DNA from: Acidimicrobiia bacterium
GTDB taxonomy: Bacteria; Actinomycetota; Acidimicrobiia; Acidimicrobiales; Aldehydirespiratoraceae
Reading direction: 5' to 3'
DNA: 62,239 nt
Assembly (NCBI GenBank): GCA_022828135.1
Contig: JAJEJB010000025.1
Coordinates: forward strand, 1-62,239
Both the position numbers and the translations under genes were made by a program. The notes below the pieces were generated by a model. That model searched no databases. It was not told the DNA's origin and was given only the letters and a program-made list of their open reading frames with translations. Of this stretch, positions 17,468 to 26,279 are shown piece after piece; position 1 is the first letter of the stretch, and the number at the start of each line of letters is the position of its first letter.

Positions 17468-18549
17468 CCATGACTCAAGACCCCGCCGCTACCGAGGGAT
17501 TCGAGGTACAGGGGAACACCCAGCTCGACATGGCCGGCGAGGAGCGGCTCTACCAGCAGCTCAAGCGCTTCTGGCAGCCGGTGGCCTTCTCCGAGGACCT
17601 GACCGACTCGCCCCACCAGGTCACGTTGTTCGACACCCGCCTAGCCGTGGCCCGCCTCGACGGGAAGGCCCACACCTTCAGCGACATCTGCCGCCACCGC
17701 GGCTCGGCCCTGTCGCTGGGCCGGATCGACGGCTGCCGGCTGCGCTGCGCCTACCACGGCTGGGCCTACGACGCCGAGGGCACCGTGGTCGACATCCCGG
17801 CCCGGCCCGAGCTCAACGGCAAGCTGGTGGCCCGGCTGCCCACCTACCCGACCATCGAGGCCGGCGGCCTGGTGTGGACCTGCGTCTCGGGCGAGACGCC
17901 TCTGTTCGGTCCGTCGGAGTGCCCGGAGCTGGACGATCCCGGCTACCGGTTCCTGCGCTTCCCGCCCTACGAGTGGGACTGCTCGGTGGCCCGGCGCTTG
18001 GAGAACTACTTCGACTTCTCCCACTTCGCCCACGTGCACCATGGGATCCTCGGCGACCGCGACGAGGCCGAGATCGCCGACTACGACGTGGCGCGGCACG
18101 GCTCCGAGTTGAGGATCACCGCCGGTCCGTTCATCGAGTACACCGACAACGTCAAGAACTCCGCGGTCAACCACGAGGGCCTCACCTACGAGGCGTGGAA
18201 GCGCTACCGGGTGTACATGCCCAATGCCATGAAGCTCAACAGCTCCGCCGGCGAGACCGAGGACTTCGTGCTGTACGTGGCGGTAGCTCCGGTCGGCCGC
18301 AGACGGACCCGCTGCTTCACCTTCGTGGGTCGCAACTACGCCCTGGACCGGGACCAGGAGTTCCACGACATGCAGTACGTGATCCTGGGCCAGGACCAGC
18401 CCATCGTGGAGTCGCAGCGGCCTGAGGAGCTGCCGGTGGACCTCACCGCTGAGATGCACGTCAGGGGCGCCGATGCGGGCACCGTCGAGTACCGGCGCTG
18501 GCTCATCAGCATCGCTGACGGCAAGATCGAGCTCGCCCCCACGGGTTAG
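17464..18549 (+). CDS. Rieske [2Fe-2S] oxygenase alpha subunit
   Basis: The 361-residue protein starts at the ATG overlapping the ferredoxin stop. The Rieske centre is C76-x-H78 and C95-x2-H98 (CRHRG, CAYHGW), and the iron site is in ENYFDFSHFAHVHHG near residues 181-195. It is a close paralog of the oxygenase at 20077: both share TDNVKN, a PNAM-(K/Q)LNSSAGE segment and RTRCFT. Single-component oxygenase subunits of this size often demethylate or hydroxylate aromatic or heterocyclic substrates. The downstream GroES-like gene interrupts the run of oxygenases. Confidence 0.93.
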   Translation: MTMTQDPAATEGFEVQGNTQLDMAGEERLYQQLKRFWQPVAFSEDLTDSPHQVTLFDTRLAVARLDGKAHTFSDICRHRGSALSLGRIDGCRLRCAYHGWAYDAEGTVVDIPARPELNGKLVARLPTYPTIEAGGLVWTCVSGETPLFGPSECPELDDPGYRFLRFPPYEWDCSVARRLENYFDFSHFAHVHHGILGDRDEAEIADYDVARHGSELRITAGPFIEYTDNVKNSAVNHEGLTYEAWKRYRVYMPNAMKLNSSAGETEDFVLYVAVAPVGRRRTRCFTFVGRNYALDRDQEFHDMQYVILGQDQPIVESQRPEELPVDLTAEMHVRGADAGTVEYRRWLISIADGKIELAPTG

Positions 18550-18601
18550 CCCTGCCACCGGCCTCGCGGCTCGGGCGCGGGCGCGGGTACCGTTGCACCC
18601 C

Positions 18602-18985
18602 GTGACGACGACCGAGCCACGCTCCGACGCGAGGTCCCGCAACGACTCCGCGCCCGGCCCCCACGACGATGACCGGCTGCCGGTCAAGATGCTCAACGAC
18701 CGGATCCTGGTGGCCGTGGGCGAGGCCGAGGGCGAGCGCCGCTCGACGGGCGGCATCCTGATCCCGGCCACCGCCCAGGTAGGCAAGCGCCTGACCTGGG
18801 CAGAGGTGGTGGCGGTCGGGCCAAACGTGCGCAACATGGAGAAGGGCGACCGCGTGCTGTTCAACCCCGAGGACCGCTACGAGGTGGAGGTCAGGGGCCG
18901 CGACTACATCATCCTGCGGGAACGCGACATCCACGCGGTGGCCGCCGAGCGCCTCGACAAGGGCAGCACCGGCTTGTACCTGTAA
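18602..18985 (+). CDS. GroES-like co-chaperonin domain protein
   Basis: The 127-residue frame begins at GTG; a shorter start at the ATG of MLNDRILV (near 18689) is possible. The domain from there matches the Cpn10 fold: an N-terminal strand (NDRILVAVGE), a mobile-loop position (ERRSTGGILIPATAQV), AEVVAVGP and GDRVLFNPED, ending in a tail that repeats the start of the GroES barrel (IHAVAAERL). No groEL is adjacent. A lone GroES-like gene between oxygenase genes is odd. It may help fold the oxygenases or simply be an unrelated conserved gene. Confidence 0.8.
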   Translation: MTTTEPRSDARSRNDSAPGPHDDDRLPVKMLNDRILVAVGEAEGERRSTGGILIPATAQVGKRLTWAEVVAVGPNVRNMEKGDRVLFNPEDRYEVEVRGRDYIILRERDIHAVAAERLDKGSTGLYL

Positions 18986-19000
18986 GTCAGCCCCAGGAGC

Positions 19001-20047
19001 GTGAGCCGGTTGAGCGAGGACGGCCTGTACGAGGCGCTGCGGGGCTACTGGCACCCGGTGGCCTACGCGTCCGAGCTGGCCGGCGGCGGGCCTCTGGCGG
19101 TGACCCTGCTGGACGAGCCCCTGGTGCTGGCCCGCATCGACGGCCAGGTGTCGGCCTTCCGGGACATCTGCGTGCACCGCGGCACCGCCCTGTCGCTGGG
19201 CTCGGTCAGCGAGGAGGGCCTGCGCTGCGGCTACCACGGCTGGACCTACAACGGCGACGGCCGCTGCACCAGGATTCCCGCCCGGCCCGACGTGAAGATC
19301 CCGTCGCGGGCCCGCCTCACCGCGTATCGGACCGCCGAGCACCTGGGGCTGATCTGGGTGTGCCTCACCGGCGACCCCGTCTACCCGCTGCCGGAGAACC
19401 CCTACTTCGGCGACGAGTCGTTCCGCCACATCGAGGTCGAGCCCTACGACTGGAGGTGCGCTCTGCCCCGCCGCATCGAGAACTACGTGGACTTCGGCCA
19501 CTTCGCCTGGGTCCACGACGGGGTGCTGGGCGACTCGGCCCACCCCGAGGTACCCGACCACTCCATCGGACGGCACCGCAACGAGCTGCGCTTCGAGCAC
19601 CCCCACATGGCCGAGCCCCCCGACTCGGGCAAGAACAGGAGCCTCAAGATCACCGGCACCGTCGAGGTCAAGCTCGACTACCGGCTGTTCATGCCCAACA
19701 CCATCCTGCTCGACCAGTACATCGAGTCGGTCGACCAGCGCTACCTGCTGTTCTTCAGCGTGTGCCCCACCGGCCGCCGGACCTGCCGGTGCTTCACGTT
19801 CATGGGCCGCGACTACGCCTTCGACGAGGCCACCGACACCGAGATGCTCGACTTCAACGCCCTGGTCATTGGCCAGGACCTCGCCTTCGTCGAGTCCCAG
19901 CGCCCCGAGGAGCTGCCCGTCGACCTGAGCGCCGAGCTCCAGATCGCCGGGGTCGACCGGGTCGCCATCGAGTACCGCCGTTGGCTGCGCGAGATCGCCG
20001 GCAGCCCCGACGCCGCCCGCCAGGCGGCCGGACAGCGACTGAGCTGA
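19001..20047 (+). CDS. Rieske [2Fe-2S] oxygenase alpha subunit
   Basis: The 348-residue protein begins at GTG, 15 bases after the GroES-like stop, with CAGGAG upstream; a TTG three codons later is an alternative. Rieske ligands are C57-x-H59 and C76-x2-H79 (CVHRG, CGYHGW). The catalytic iron motif is in ENYVDFGHFAWVHDG near residue 163. The C-terminal half (FMPNTILL, CRCFTFMGRDY, VESQRPEELPVDLSAE) is clearly paralogous to the Rieske proteins on each side. It is predicted to be a demethylase or hydroxylase of unknown substrate. Confidence 0.92.
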   Translation: MSRLSEDGLYEALRGYWHPVAYASELAGGGPLAVTLLDEPLVLARIDGQVSAFRDICVHRGTALSLGSVSEEGLRCGYHGWTYNGDGRCTRIPARPDVKIPSRARLTAYRTAEHLGLIWVCLTGDPVYPLPENPYFGDESFRHIEVEPYDWRCALPRRIENYVDFGHFAWVHDGVLGDSAHPEVPDHSIGRHRNELRFEHPHMAEPPDSGKNRSLKITGTVEVKLDYRLFMPNTILLDQYIESVDQRYLLFFSVCPTGRRTCRCFTFMGRDYAFDEATDTEMLDFNALVIGQDLAFVESQRPEELPVDLSAELQIAGVDRVAIEYRRWLREIAGSPDAARQAAGQRLS

Positions 20048-20076
20048 GGCTCATCAGAGATGAAAGGAAGCGTCCG

Positions 20077-21117
20077 ATGACCCAGCTGGAGGACCGGATC
20101 GACTACGTAGACGCGGAAACCGAGGACAAGCTGTACGAGGCCATGCGGGACAAGTTCTGGTACCCGGTGGCCTACTCCGACGAACTGACCGACACCCCGC
20201 AGGGCTTCGTGCTGTACGGCAAGAAGATGGTGGTCGTGCGCCTCGGCGGCCAGCCCGTCGTGTTCGACGACCAGTGCCTGCACAAGGGCACCGCGCTCTC
20301 CCTCGGCGTGGTCGTCGACGACTGCCTGCGCTGCCCGTACCACGGCTGGACCTACGACGCCACTGGCGCGGTGGCCGGGATCCCGGCCCGGGAGGAGCTG
20401 TCGCAGCACGTCAACGTGAAGCTGCACAGCTACCCCACCTGCGAGGTCAGCGGGCTCGTGTACACCTGCCTGGGCGACCCCATCTACCCTCCGCCGTCGG
20501 TCCCGATGTTCGACGATCCGAGCTACCAGTTCCTGCATCTGGACGTCTACGAGTGGGACTGCTCGATGGCCCGCCGGCTTGAGAACTACTTCGACTTCTC
20601 CCACTTCCCGTGGGTGCACGACGGGCTGCTCGGCGACAGCAACCAGCCCCGGGTCGACGACTACGACGTGGAGCGGGTCGGGGGCGAGCTGCGGTTCGTG
20701 GCCGGGCCGTTCCCGGAGTTCACCGACAACGTCAAGAACGCCCCCACCGCCGACTCCGGCGGCGAGCCCATCTTCGGCGCCATCAAGCGCTACCGGGTGT
20801 TCGTGCCGAACGCGATGCAGCTCAACAGCAGCGCCGGCGAACACGAGGACTACGTGCTGTGGGTGTGCCTGGCGCCTGTCGGCCCCCACCGGACCCGGTG
20901 CTTCACCTACCAGGGCCGCAACTACGGGCTCGACCACGGCGAGGAGTTCATGGCCTTCGCGCAGCTGGTCACCGACCAGGACCGCCCCATCGTGGAGTCG
21001 CAGATGCCCTGCCAGGTGCCGATCAGGCTGCCGGAGGAGATGTTCGTCAAGGGGGCAGACCTCGCGCTGCTGGAGTACCGGCGGTGGCTGCTCGAGCTGG
21101 CGGGGCTGCGGGGATGA
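20077..21117 (+). CDS. Rieske [2Fe-2S] oxygenase alpha subunit
   Basis: The 346-residue protein starts at the ATG at 20077 after GAAAGGAAG. Rieske ligands are C67-x-H69 and C86-x2-H89 (CLHKG, CPYHGW), with the iron site in ENYFDFSHFPWVHDG near residue 170. It is the closest relative of the 17464 product. It is followed 34 bases later by an SDR, the same arrangement as 6309-8158. Confidence 0.93.
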   Translation: MTQLEDRIDYVDAETEDKLYEAMRDKFWYPVAYSDELTDTPQGFVLYGKKMVVVRLGGQPVVFDDQCLHKGTALSLGVVVDDCLRCPYHGWTYDATGAVAGIPAREELSQHVNVKLHSYPTCEVSGLVYTCLGDPIYPPPSVPMFDDPSYQFLHLDVYEWDCSMARRLENYFDFSHFPWVHDGLLGDSNQPRVDDYDVERVGGELRFVAGPFPEFTDNVKNAPTADSGGEPIFGAIKRYRVFVPNAMQLNSSAGEHEDYVLWVCLAPVGPHRTRCFTYQGRNYGLDHGEEFMAFAQLVTDQDRPIVESQMPCQVPIRLPEEMFVKGADLALLEYRRWLLELAGLRG

Positions 21118-21151
21118 GAGCCCCGCGGAAAGCGGACGAGGAGGAAGCATC

Positions 21152-21889
21152 ATGACGCTGACAGCGATCGTGACCGGCGGGGCGAGAGGGCTGGGGCAGG
21201 CCTACTGCCTGGCGCTGGCGGGCGAGGGGTTCAACATCGTGGCCAGCGACCTGCTCGACCCCGAGGAGACAGTGGCCAAGGTCGAGGCGGTCGGCGGCCG
21301 GGCTCTCGGCGTCCAAGCCGACATCAGCTCCGAGGGCGACAACCACGCCCTGGCCGCGGCCGCGGACGACGTCTTCGGCTCCATCGACGTGCTCGTCAAC
21401 AACGCGGCCTACTTCTCGGAGACCACCCGGGGCCCGTTCAACGAGGTCCCCCAGAACGAATGGGACCGCACCTTCGAGGTCAACGTCCGCGGCGTGTGGC
21501 TCACCTGCTGCGCGGTGTACCCCTACATGCAGAAGCAGGGCTCGGGAAAGATCATCAACATCGCCTCCAACACCTGCTTCAAGGGCACCGTCGGCTTCCC
21601 GCACTACGTGGCCAGCAAGAGCGCGATCATCGGCTTGACGCGCTGCCTGGCCCAGGAGCTAGGCCCCGACGGGATCACGGTGAACACGGTGTCACCCGAC
21701 CTGATACCCAACCCGTCGCTACGGCCCACCGACGCCACCAGCGACCAGTTCGTGGTCGCCGGTCGAGCTCTCAAGCGCACCCAGGAGCCCGAGGACATGA
21801 TCGGGACCATCCTGTACCTAGCCGGCCGCGGCTCAGACTTCGTCACCGGCCAGAACCTGGTGGTCAACGGGGGCGCCTTCTTCCAGTAG
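21152..21889 (+). CDS. short-chain dehydrogenase/reductase (SDR)
   Basis: The 245-residue protein starts at the ATG after GAGGAGGAAG. It has cofactor loop TGGARGLG near residue 8, NNAA near 87, catalytic serine in NIASN and YVASK near 151. Its C-terminus ([15 protein letters not shown]) matches the SDR at 7406. It ends the catabolic cluster; the next gene, hisI, is biosynthetic. It probably oxidises a product of the upstream Rieske oxygenase. Confidence 0.92.
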   Translation: MTLTAIVTGGARGLGQAYCLALAGEGFNIVASDLLDPEETVAKVEAVGGRALGVQADISSEGDNHALAAAADDVFGSIDVLVNNAAYFSETTRGPFNEVPQNEWDRTFEVNVRGVWLTCCAVYPYMQKQGSGKIINIASNTCFKGTVGFPHYVASKSAIIGLTRCLAQELGPDGITVNTVSPDLIPNPSLRPTDATSDQFVVAGRALKRTQEPEDMIGTILYLAGRGSDFVTGQNLVVNGGAFFQ

Positions 21890-21982
21890 GGCGCGCCAAG
21901 GCCACCAGGAAGCGCCGCGCGGGCGGCACCCTCGCCCCTGCCTCGGGCTTCCGACTGGATGCCGTGTGCACACCTGGCCCCT

Positions 21983-21988
21983 TAGGCT
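21983..21988 (+). promoter_or_regulatory. -10 hexamer (TAGGCT) for leaderless hisI transcript
   Basis: TAGGCT ends 7 bases before the GTG at 21996. No Shine-Dalgarno precedes that GTG, so transcription probably starts at the start codon itself. Confidence 0.5.
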
Positions 21989-21995
21989 GGCAGGC

Positions 21996-22370
21996 GTGAC
22001 TGGAACACCGATCCAGGCCGGCGAGGAAGCGCTCGCGGCCGTCAAGTACAACGAGGACGGGCTGGTGGCCGCAATCGTGCAGGACGCCTCCACCCGGGCC
22101 GTGCTGATGATGGCCTGGATGAGCGCCGAGACCCTGGCCCTCACCCTGGCCGAGGGCCGGACCGTGTTCTGGAGCCGGTCCCGCCAGGAGGTATGGCGAA
22201 AGGGCGAGACCTCGGGAGAGCGGCAGTGGGTGCGCGACGCCTACTACGACTGCGACGGCGACACCCTGCTGTTCGTGGTCGACCAGGAGGGCGGCGGCGC
22301 CTGCCACACCGGCAACTACTCGTGCTTCTTCCGGTCCTTCGACGGCTCAGCGGCTGCCGACGGCGGCTGA
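21996..22370 (+). CDS. hisI: phosphoribosyl-AMP cyclohydrolase
   Basis: The 124-residue enzyme opens the purine ring of PR-AMP in histidine synthesis. [23 protein letters not shown] and [19 protein letters not shown] are hallmarks, followed by the metal-binding DCDGDTLLF and CHTGNYSCF. No HisE domain is fused. The GTG at 21996 fits the family start and a leaderless -10 box; the longer GTG at 21966 overlaps that promoter. It stands alone from other his genes and is joined to trpE 15 bases downstream. Confidence 0.95.
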   Translation: MTGTPIQAGEEALAAVKYNEDGLVAAIVQDASTRAVLMMAWMSAETLALTLAEGRTVFWSRSRQEVWRKGETSGERQWVRDAYYDCDGDTLLFVVDQEGGGACHTGNYSCFFRSFDGSAAADGG

Positions 22371-22385
22371 CCGCCGGGTCGCGCC

Positions 22386-23918
22386 ATGCACCAGCCCAGC
22401 CAGGAGGAGTTCCGGGAGCTGGCCCGCGCCTACCGGGTGGTCCCGGTGTGGCGGGAGGTGCTGGCCGACCTGACCACGCCGGTAGCCGCGTTCGCCCGTG
22501 TGGTCGGACCCGGCGACGGGTTCCTGCTGGAGTCGGTGGAGCACGGCGAACGCTGGAGCCGCTGGTCGTTCATGGGCCGCAACCCCATAGCCACTCTGGT
22601 GGCCCACGGCCGGCACGTGGAGGTCACCGGCCATCTCGGCGTGAACATCCCCCGGCACGAGGGCATGCTCGCCGCACTCGAGGTGCTGCTGGACCACTAT
22701 CACGCCCCGTCGATCGAGGGACTGCCGCCGCTGCACGGGGGCCTGGTCGGCTACCTCGGCTACGACATCGTGCGCGAGGTGGAGCACCTGCCCGACGCTC
22801 CGGTCGACGACTCGGGCCATCCGGATGCGGTGATGTCCCTGATCGGCGAGCTCGCCGTGTACGACCACTGGCGCCAGCGGGCCACGCTGATCTCCAACGT
22901 GGTCGTTCCCGCCGGCGCCGACGACCGGACCATCGACCGGCTCTACTACGAGGCCGTGCTGCGGGTGGAGGCCATCGCGGCCGACGGGGCCAAGCCTCTC
23001 GACGAGCCCTTGGTGGCACCGCCCGAGCCGTTCGACGGTGACGGGCCGGAACCGGTCGAGACCACTTCCACAATGGGTCTCGATCTCTACTCGCGGGCAG
23101 TGGAGGCGGCCCGGGAGTACATCTTCGCCGGCGACGTGTTCCAGGTGGTGCTGTCCCAGCGCTTCGACTTCGAGCTGGGCGCCGACGCCTTCGACGCCTA
23201 CCGGGTGCTGCGCCAGGTCAACCCCAGCCCCTACATGTACTTCCTGCGCCACGACGGGCTGGAGGTGGTCGGCGGATCGCCCGAGCCCATGGTCCAGCTC
23301 CTCGACGGCAAGGTCATCAGCCGACCCATCGCCGGCACCAGGCGCCGCGGCCACACCGACGCCGAGGATCGCCGCCTGGCCGCCGAGCTGGCCGAGCACC
23401 CCAAGGAAGTCGCCGAGCATGTGATGCTGGTCGACCTGGCTCGCAACGATGTCGGTCGAGTGGTGGAGTTCGGATCCCTGAACCTCGATGAGATGATGAC
23501 CCTTGAGCGCTACAGCCATGTGATGCACCTGACCTCGCAGGTGTCGGGCAAGCTGGCCCCGTCGGCCACACCCATCGACGTGCTGAGGGCAACCCTGCCG
23601 GCGGGAACGGTGTCGGGCGCGCCGAAGGTCAGGGCCATGGAGATCATCGACGAACTGGAACCGGTCAAGCGCGGTCCGTACGCGGGCGTGGTCGGCTACA
23701 TCGACTTCTCGGGCAACATCGACACGGCCATCACCATCCGCACGATGCTGGTGCGCGACGGCCGGGCCTCGGTGCAGGCCGGTGCCGGGATCGTTGCCGA
23801 CTCCGTTCCCGAAGAGGAGCACGCTGAGTGCGAGAACAAAGCCAGGGCTCTGCTGGCTGCGGTCCCTGCGGCTCGGAGCATGACCGCGGCCCGCAAGAGG
23901 GCGAGCCGGACCGGATGA
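22386..23918 (+). CDS. trpE: anthranilate synthase component I
   Basis: The 510-residue chorismate-using subunit of anthranilate synthase is the first step to tryptophan. The N-terminal region carries LLESVEHGERWSRWSFMG (feedback-site region, near residue 43). The C-terminal chorismate-binding core has QRFDFELGA, GGSPEPMVQL, PIAGTRRRG, ARNDVGRV and GTVSGAPKVRAMEIID. No trpG or trpD is in the window. Its stop overlaps ygfZ (ATGA). Confidence 0.95.
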   Translation: MHQPSQEEFRELARAYRVVPVWREVLADLTTPVAAFARVVGPGDGFLLESVEHGERWSRWSFMGRNPIATLVAHGRHVEVTGHLGVNIPRHEGMLAALEVLLDHYHAPSIEGLPPLHGGLVGYLGYDIVREVEHLPDAPVDDSGHPDAVMSLIGELAVYDHWRQRATLISNVVVPAGADDRTIDRLYYEAVLRVEAIAADGAKPLDEPLVAPPEPFDGDGPEPVETTSTMGLDLYSRAVEAAREYIFAGDVFQVVLSQRFDFELGADAFDAYRVLRQVNPSPYMYFLRHDGLEVVGGSPEPMVQLLDGKVISRPIAGTRRRGHTDAEDRRLAAELAEHPKEVAEHVMLVDLARNDVGRVVEFGSLNLDEMMTLERYSHVMHLTSQVSGKLAPSATPIDVLRATLPAGTVSGAPKVRAMEIIDELEPVKRGPYAGVVGYIDFSGNIDTAITIRTMLVRDGRASVQAGAGIVADSVPEEEHAECENKARALLAAVPAARSMTAARKRASRTG

Positions 23919-24778
23919 CGGCCACCGTCGCGGCCCTGGTGCCGAGGGACGTGGTGCGGGCGACCGGTGCTGACGCCGCGACCTTCCTGCAAGGCCAGAT
24001 CTCCCAGGACGTCGAAGCCGTCGAGGTGGGGGCCTCAACGTGGTCGCTCGTTCTCGCGCCCCAGGGCAAAGTCGAAGCCTGGTTCCGGCTCACCCGGCTC
24101 GGCGACGACGAGTTCGTGGCCGATCTGGATGCTGGCTTCGCCGAGGCTCTGGTAGCCCGCCTTGAGAGGTTCAAGCTCAGGGTCGACGCGGCCTTCGAGA
24201 TCTTGGAGGGCTGGCGGATGCTGAGCATCAGGGGCTCCTCCGGCGGCTCGAACGACCTGGACGCGGTTCGGGCCGAGTTGCGGGCCCCAGTAGCGTGGCC
24301 GGGCTTCGACGGAGTCGACCTGCTGGGTCCGGAGGTGTGCTTGCCCGCGGGCGCCGAGGACAAGACGGCCGCCATGGAGGTGGTCCGCATCCGGGCCGGC
24401 TGGCCGGTCATGGGCCGCGAGCTGACCGAGCGCACCATCCCAGCCGAGATCGCCGGTCTGGTGGAGTCGTCGGTCAGCTTCACCAAGGGGTGCTACACCG
24501 GCCAGGAGCTGGTGGCCCGCATCGACAGCCGGGGCGGGAACGTGCCCCGTCCGGTGCGGCTGCTCGAGATCCGCGGCGACGGCGTGTCGCCCGGTGCCGG
24601 GATCACCGTCGACGGCCGGGCGGTCGGGGAGGTCACTTCAGCCGCCGCGGACCCGGCATCGGGCACAACCGTCGCACTCGGACCGGTGCACCGCCGTGTC
24701 GAACCCCCAGCATCGGCAGAGGTGGACGGCATCCCGGCCACCGTGCTGGCTACACCGGCCTCGTCGAAATCGATGTGA
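23915..24778 (+). CDS. ygfZ: YgfZ/GcvT-domain folate-binding protein
   Basis: The 287-residue protein starts at the ATG overlapping the trpE stop. The hallmark KGCYTGQE motif lies near residue 191, and the N-terminus shows ATGADAATFLQGQISQDV. YgfZ proteins use folate to help maintain or repair iron-sulfur enzymes. That suits a genome region with many Fe-S proteins, but its place between trp genes is common in Actinobacteria and may carry no special meaning. Confidence 0.92.
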   Translation: MTATVAALVPRDVVRATGADAATFLQGQISQDVEAVEVGASTWSLVLAPQGKVEAWFRLTRLGDDEFVADLDAGFAEALVARLERFKLRVDAAFEILEGWRMLSIRGSSGGSNDLDAVRAELRAPVAWPGFDGVDLLGPEVCLPAGAEDKTAAMEVVRIRAGWPVMGRELTERTIPAEIAGLVESSVSFTKGCYTGQELVARIDSRGGNVPRPVRLLEIRGDGVSPGAGITVDGRAVGEVTSAAADPASGTTVALGPVHRRVEPPASAEVDGIPATVLATPASSKSM

Positions 24779-24838
24779 GAAGTGGCCCTGTGGGGGCCGA
24801 TTCCTCATCAATTTGGACCGGCGCCTGTAGCTCGCACC

Positions 24839-24844
24839 TACCAT
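24839..24844 (+). promoter_or_regulatory. -10 hexamer (TACCAT) for leaderless J-domain gene transcript
   Basis: TACCAT ends 6 bases before the ATG at 24851, and no ribosome-binding site is seen. Confidence 0.45.
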
Positions 24845-24850
24845 GGCGTG

Positions 24851-25378
24851 ATGGACCCGTACGCGGTGCTGGGCGTGGCCCGCGATGCCCCCGTATCCGA
24901 GATCAGGCGGGCCTACGTGGCCCTCGCCCGAAGCACTCATCCCGATGTGCGGGGCGACGACCCGGCTGCGGCCGAGCAGATGCGTCGCATCAACCTGGCC
25001 TGGGAGATGCTGTCGGACGCAGATTCGCGGGCTGCCATAGACCGCCGCCTGACGCAGCGTCCACAAACACCGCCGGGCCATCGAGCCTCACCCGCGGCCG
25101 AGCCCGCCGCTCGCCCCTATCAGGACGACTTCGACATCGGCCACGACGACTTCGAAGACGACGACCGGCCCCTCACCGGGGGCAACCTTCCCGGCTGGAT
25201 GCGTGCCGGCGCGCCGCTGGCCTTCGTAGTGGGCATCTTTGCGGTGATCTTCGGCGTGCTGGCCGGAGGGTTCGTGCTGTTGCGGTTCGGCCTCCTGCTG
25301 CTGGGTCTGTCGGCCCTGCTGTTCCTGCTGTCGCCCTTCGTTGTGCTGATCCGCAGCCGGGGCGGACCGCTGCGATGA
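24851..25378 (+). CDS. DnaJ-domain membrane protein
   Basis: The 175-residue protein has an N-terminal J domain (MDPYAVLGVARDAPVSEIRR, HPD in STHPDVRGDD near residue 36), then an acidic linker (DDFDIGHDDFEDDDRP). Two hydrophobic segments follow near 118-165 (AFVVGIFAVIFGVLAGGFVL and LLLLGLSALLFLLSPFVVLI). It would bring Hsp70 to the inner face of the membrane. It lacks the zinc and C-terminal domains of true DnaJ. Its promoter lies just upstream, separating it from ygfZ. Confidence 0.88.
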   Translation: MDPYAVLGVARDAPVSEIRRAYVALARSTHPDVRGDDPAAAEQMRRINLAWEMLSDADSRAAIDRRLTQRPQTPPGHRASPAAEPAARPYQDDFDIGHDDFEDDDRPLTGGNLPGWMRAGAPLAFVVGIFAVIFGVLAGGFVLLRFGLLLLGLSALLFLLSPFVVLIRSRGGPLR

Positions 25379-25418
25379 CGGCGAGCATCGACACTCACCG
25401 GATCGGACGGCGGCGCTG

Positions 25419-26204
25419 ATGGCCGGCACCTACCTCGATCGGATCGTGGCCCAGCACCGGGACGCGGCCCGAACCGACCGGCGCGACGCGGACGACCTGA
25501 TGGAGCAGGCCCGTTCCTGCCTGCCGACGAGGGGCTTTCGCGCTGGGCTGGCGTCGGTGAGCAGCCCGGCCGTCATCGCCGAGGTGAAGCGGCGCTCCCC
25601 GTCCAAGGGCGACCTCCGAGCTGACCTGGACCCCGCTGAGCTCGCCCGCCAGTATGAATCGGGCGGGGCGGCGTGCCTGTCGGTGCTCACCGACTCCGAG
25701 TGGTTCGGCGGCTCGGTCTCTGACCTGCAGGCGGCTCGGAGCGCGACGGGCCTGCCCGCGCTGCGCAAGGACTTCACCGTCGACGACCGCGACCTGCTCG
25801 ACGCCCGCATCATGGGAGCCGACTGCGTGCTCTTGATCGTGGCCGCGCTCGACGACGACGAGCTGAACCGGTTCTGTGCCCTTGCCCGGGAAGTCGGCCT
25901 TGACGCTCTAGTTGAGGTTCATGACGATGCCGAACTCGAGCGAGCGCTGTCAGCCGGTGCCGACCTCGTCGGCGTGAACCAGCGCGACCTGGTGACCTTC
26001 GAGGTGGACCGGGCCCGGGCCGCCCGCCTGGCTCCCGCGATCCCCGCCGATGTCGTGTCGGTGGCCGAATCCGGCATCGAGGGTCCGGACGATGTGGCCC
26101 GCCTCGCCGAAGCCGGCTACGGCGCGGTGCTGGTGGGGGAGTCGCTGGTGCGCTCCGCCGACGCGGCTGCGGCCGTGCGGGCCCTGGTCGCGGCCAGCTC
26201 TTAG
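25419..26204 (+). CDS. trpC: indole-3-glycerol-phosphate synthase
   Basis: The 261-residue TIM-barrel enzyme closes the indole ring. It has the catalytic-lysine motif IAEVKRRSPSKG near residue 51, FGGSVSDLQAAR, LRKDFTVDD, EVHDDAELERAL, GVNQRDL, SVAESGI and GAVLVGESLV. It starts at the ATG, 40 bases after the J-domain gene. Confidence 0.95.
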   Translation: MAGTYLDRIVAQHRDAARTDRRDADDLMEQARSCLPTRGFRAGLASVSSPAVIAEVKRRSPSKGDLRADLDPAELARQYESGGAACLSVLTDSEWFGGSVSDLQAARSATGLPALRKDFTVDDRDLLDARIMGADCVLLIVAALDDDELNRFCALAREVGLDALVEVHDDAELERALSAGADLVGVNQRDLVTFEVDRARAARLAPAIPADVVSVAESGIEGPDDVARLAEAGYGAVLVGESLVRSADAAAAVRALVAASS

Positions 26205-26267
26205 AGCCTCCGCGTCGCATCCGCCACGGGAAGGCCGGCAATCAGGCCGCGCCAAGCTCCAACCCAC

Positions 26268-26273
26268 TAGCGT
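26268..26273 (+). promoter_or_regulatory. -10 hexamer (TAGCGT) for leaderless trpF transcript
   Basis: TAGCGT ends 6 bases before the GTG at 26280. It would give a separate promoter for trpF-trpB-trpA. Confidence 0.5.
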
Positions 26274-26279
26274 CGGAGC

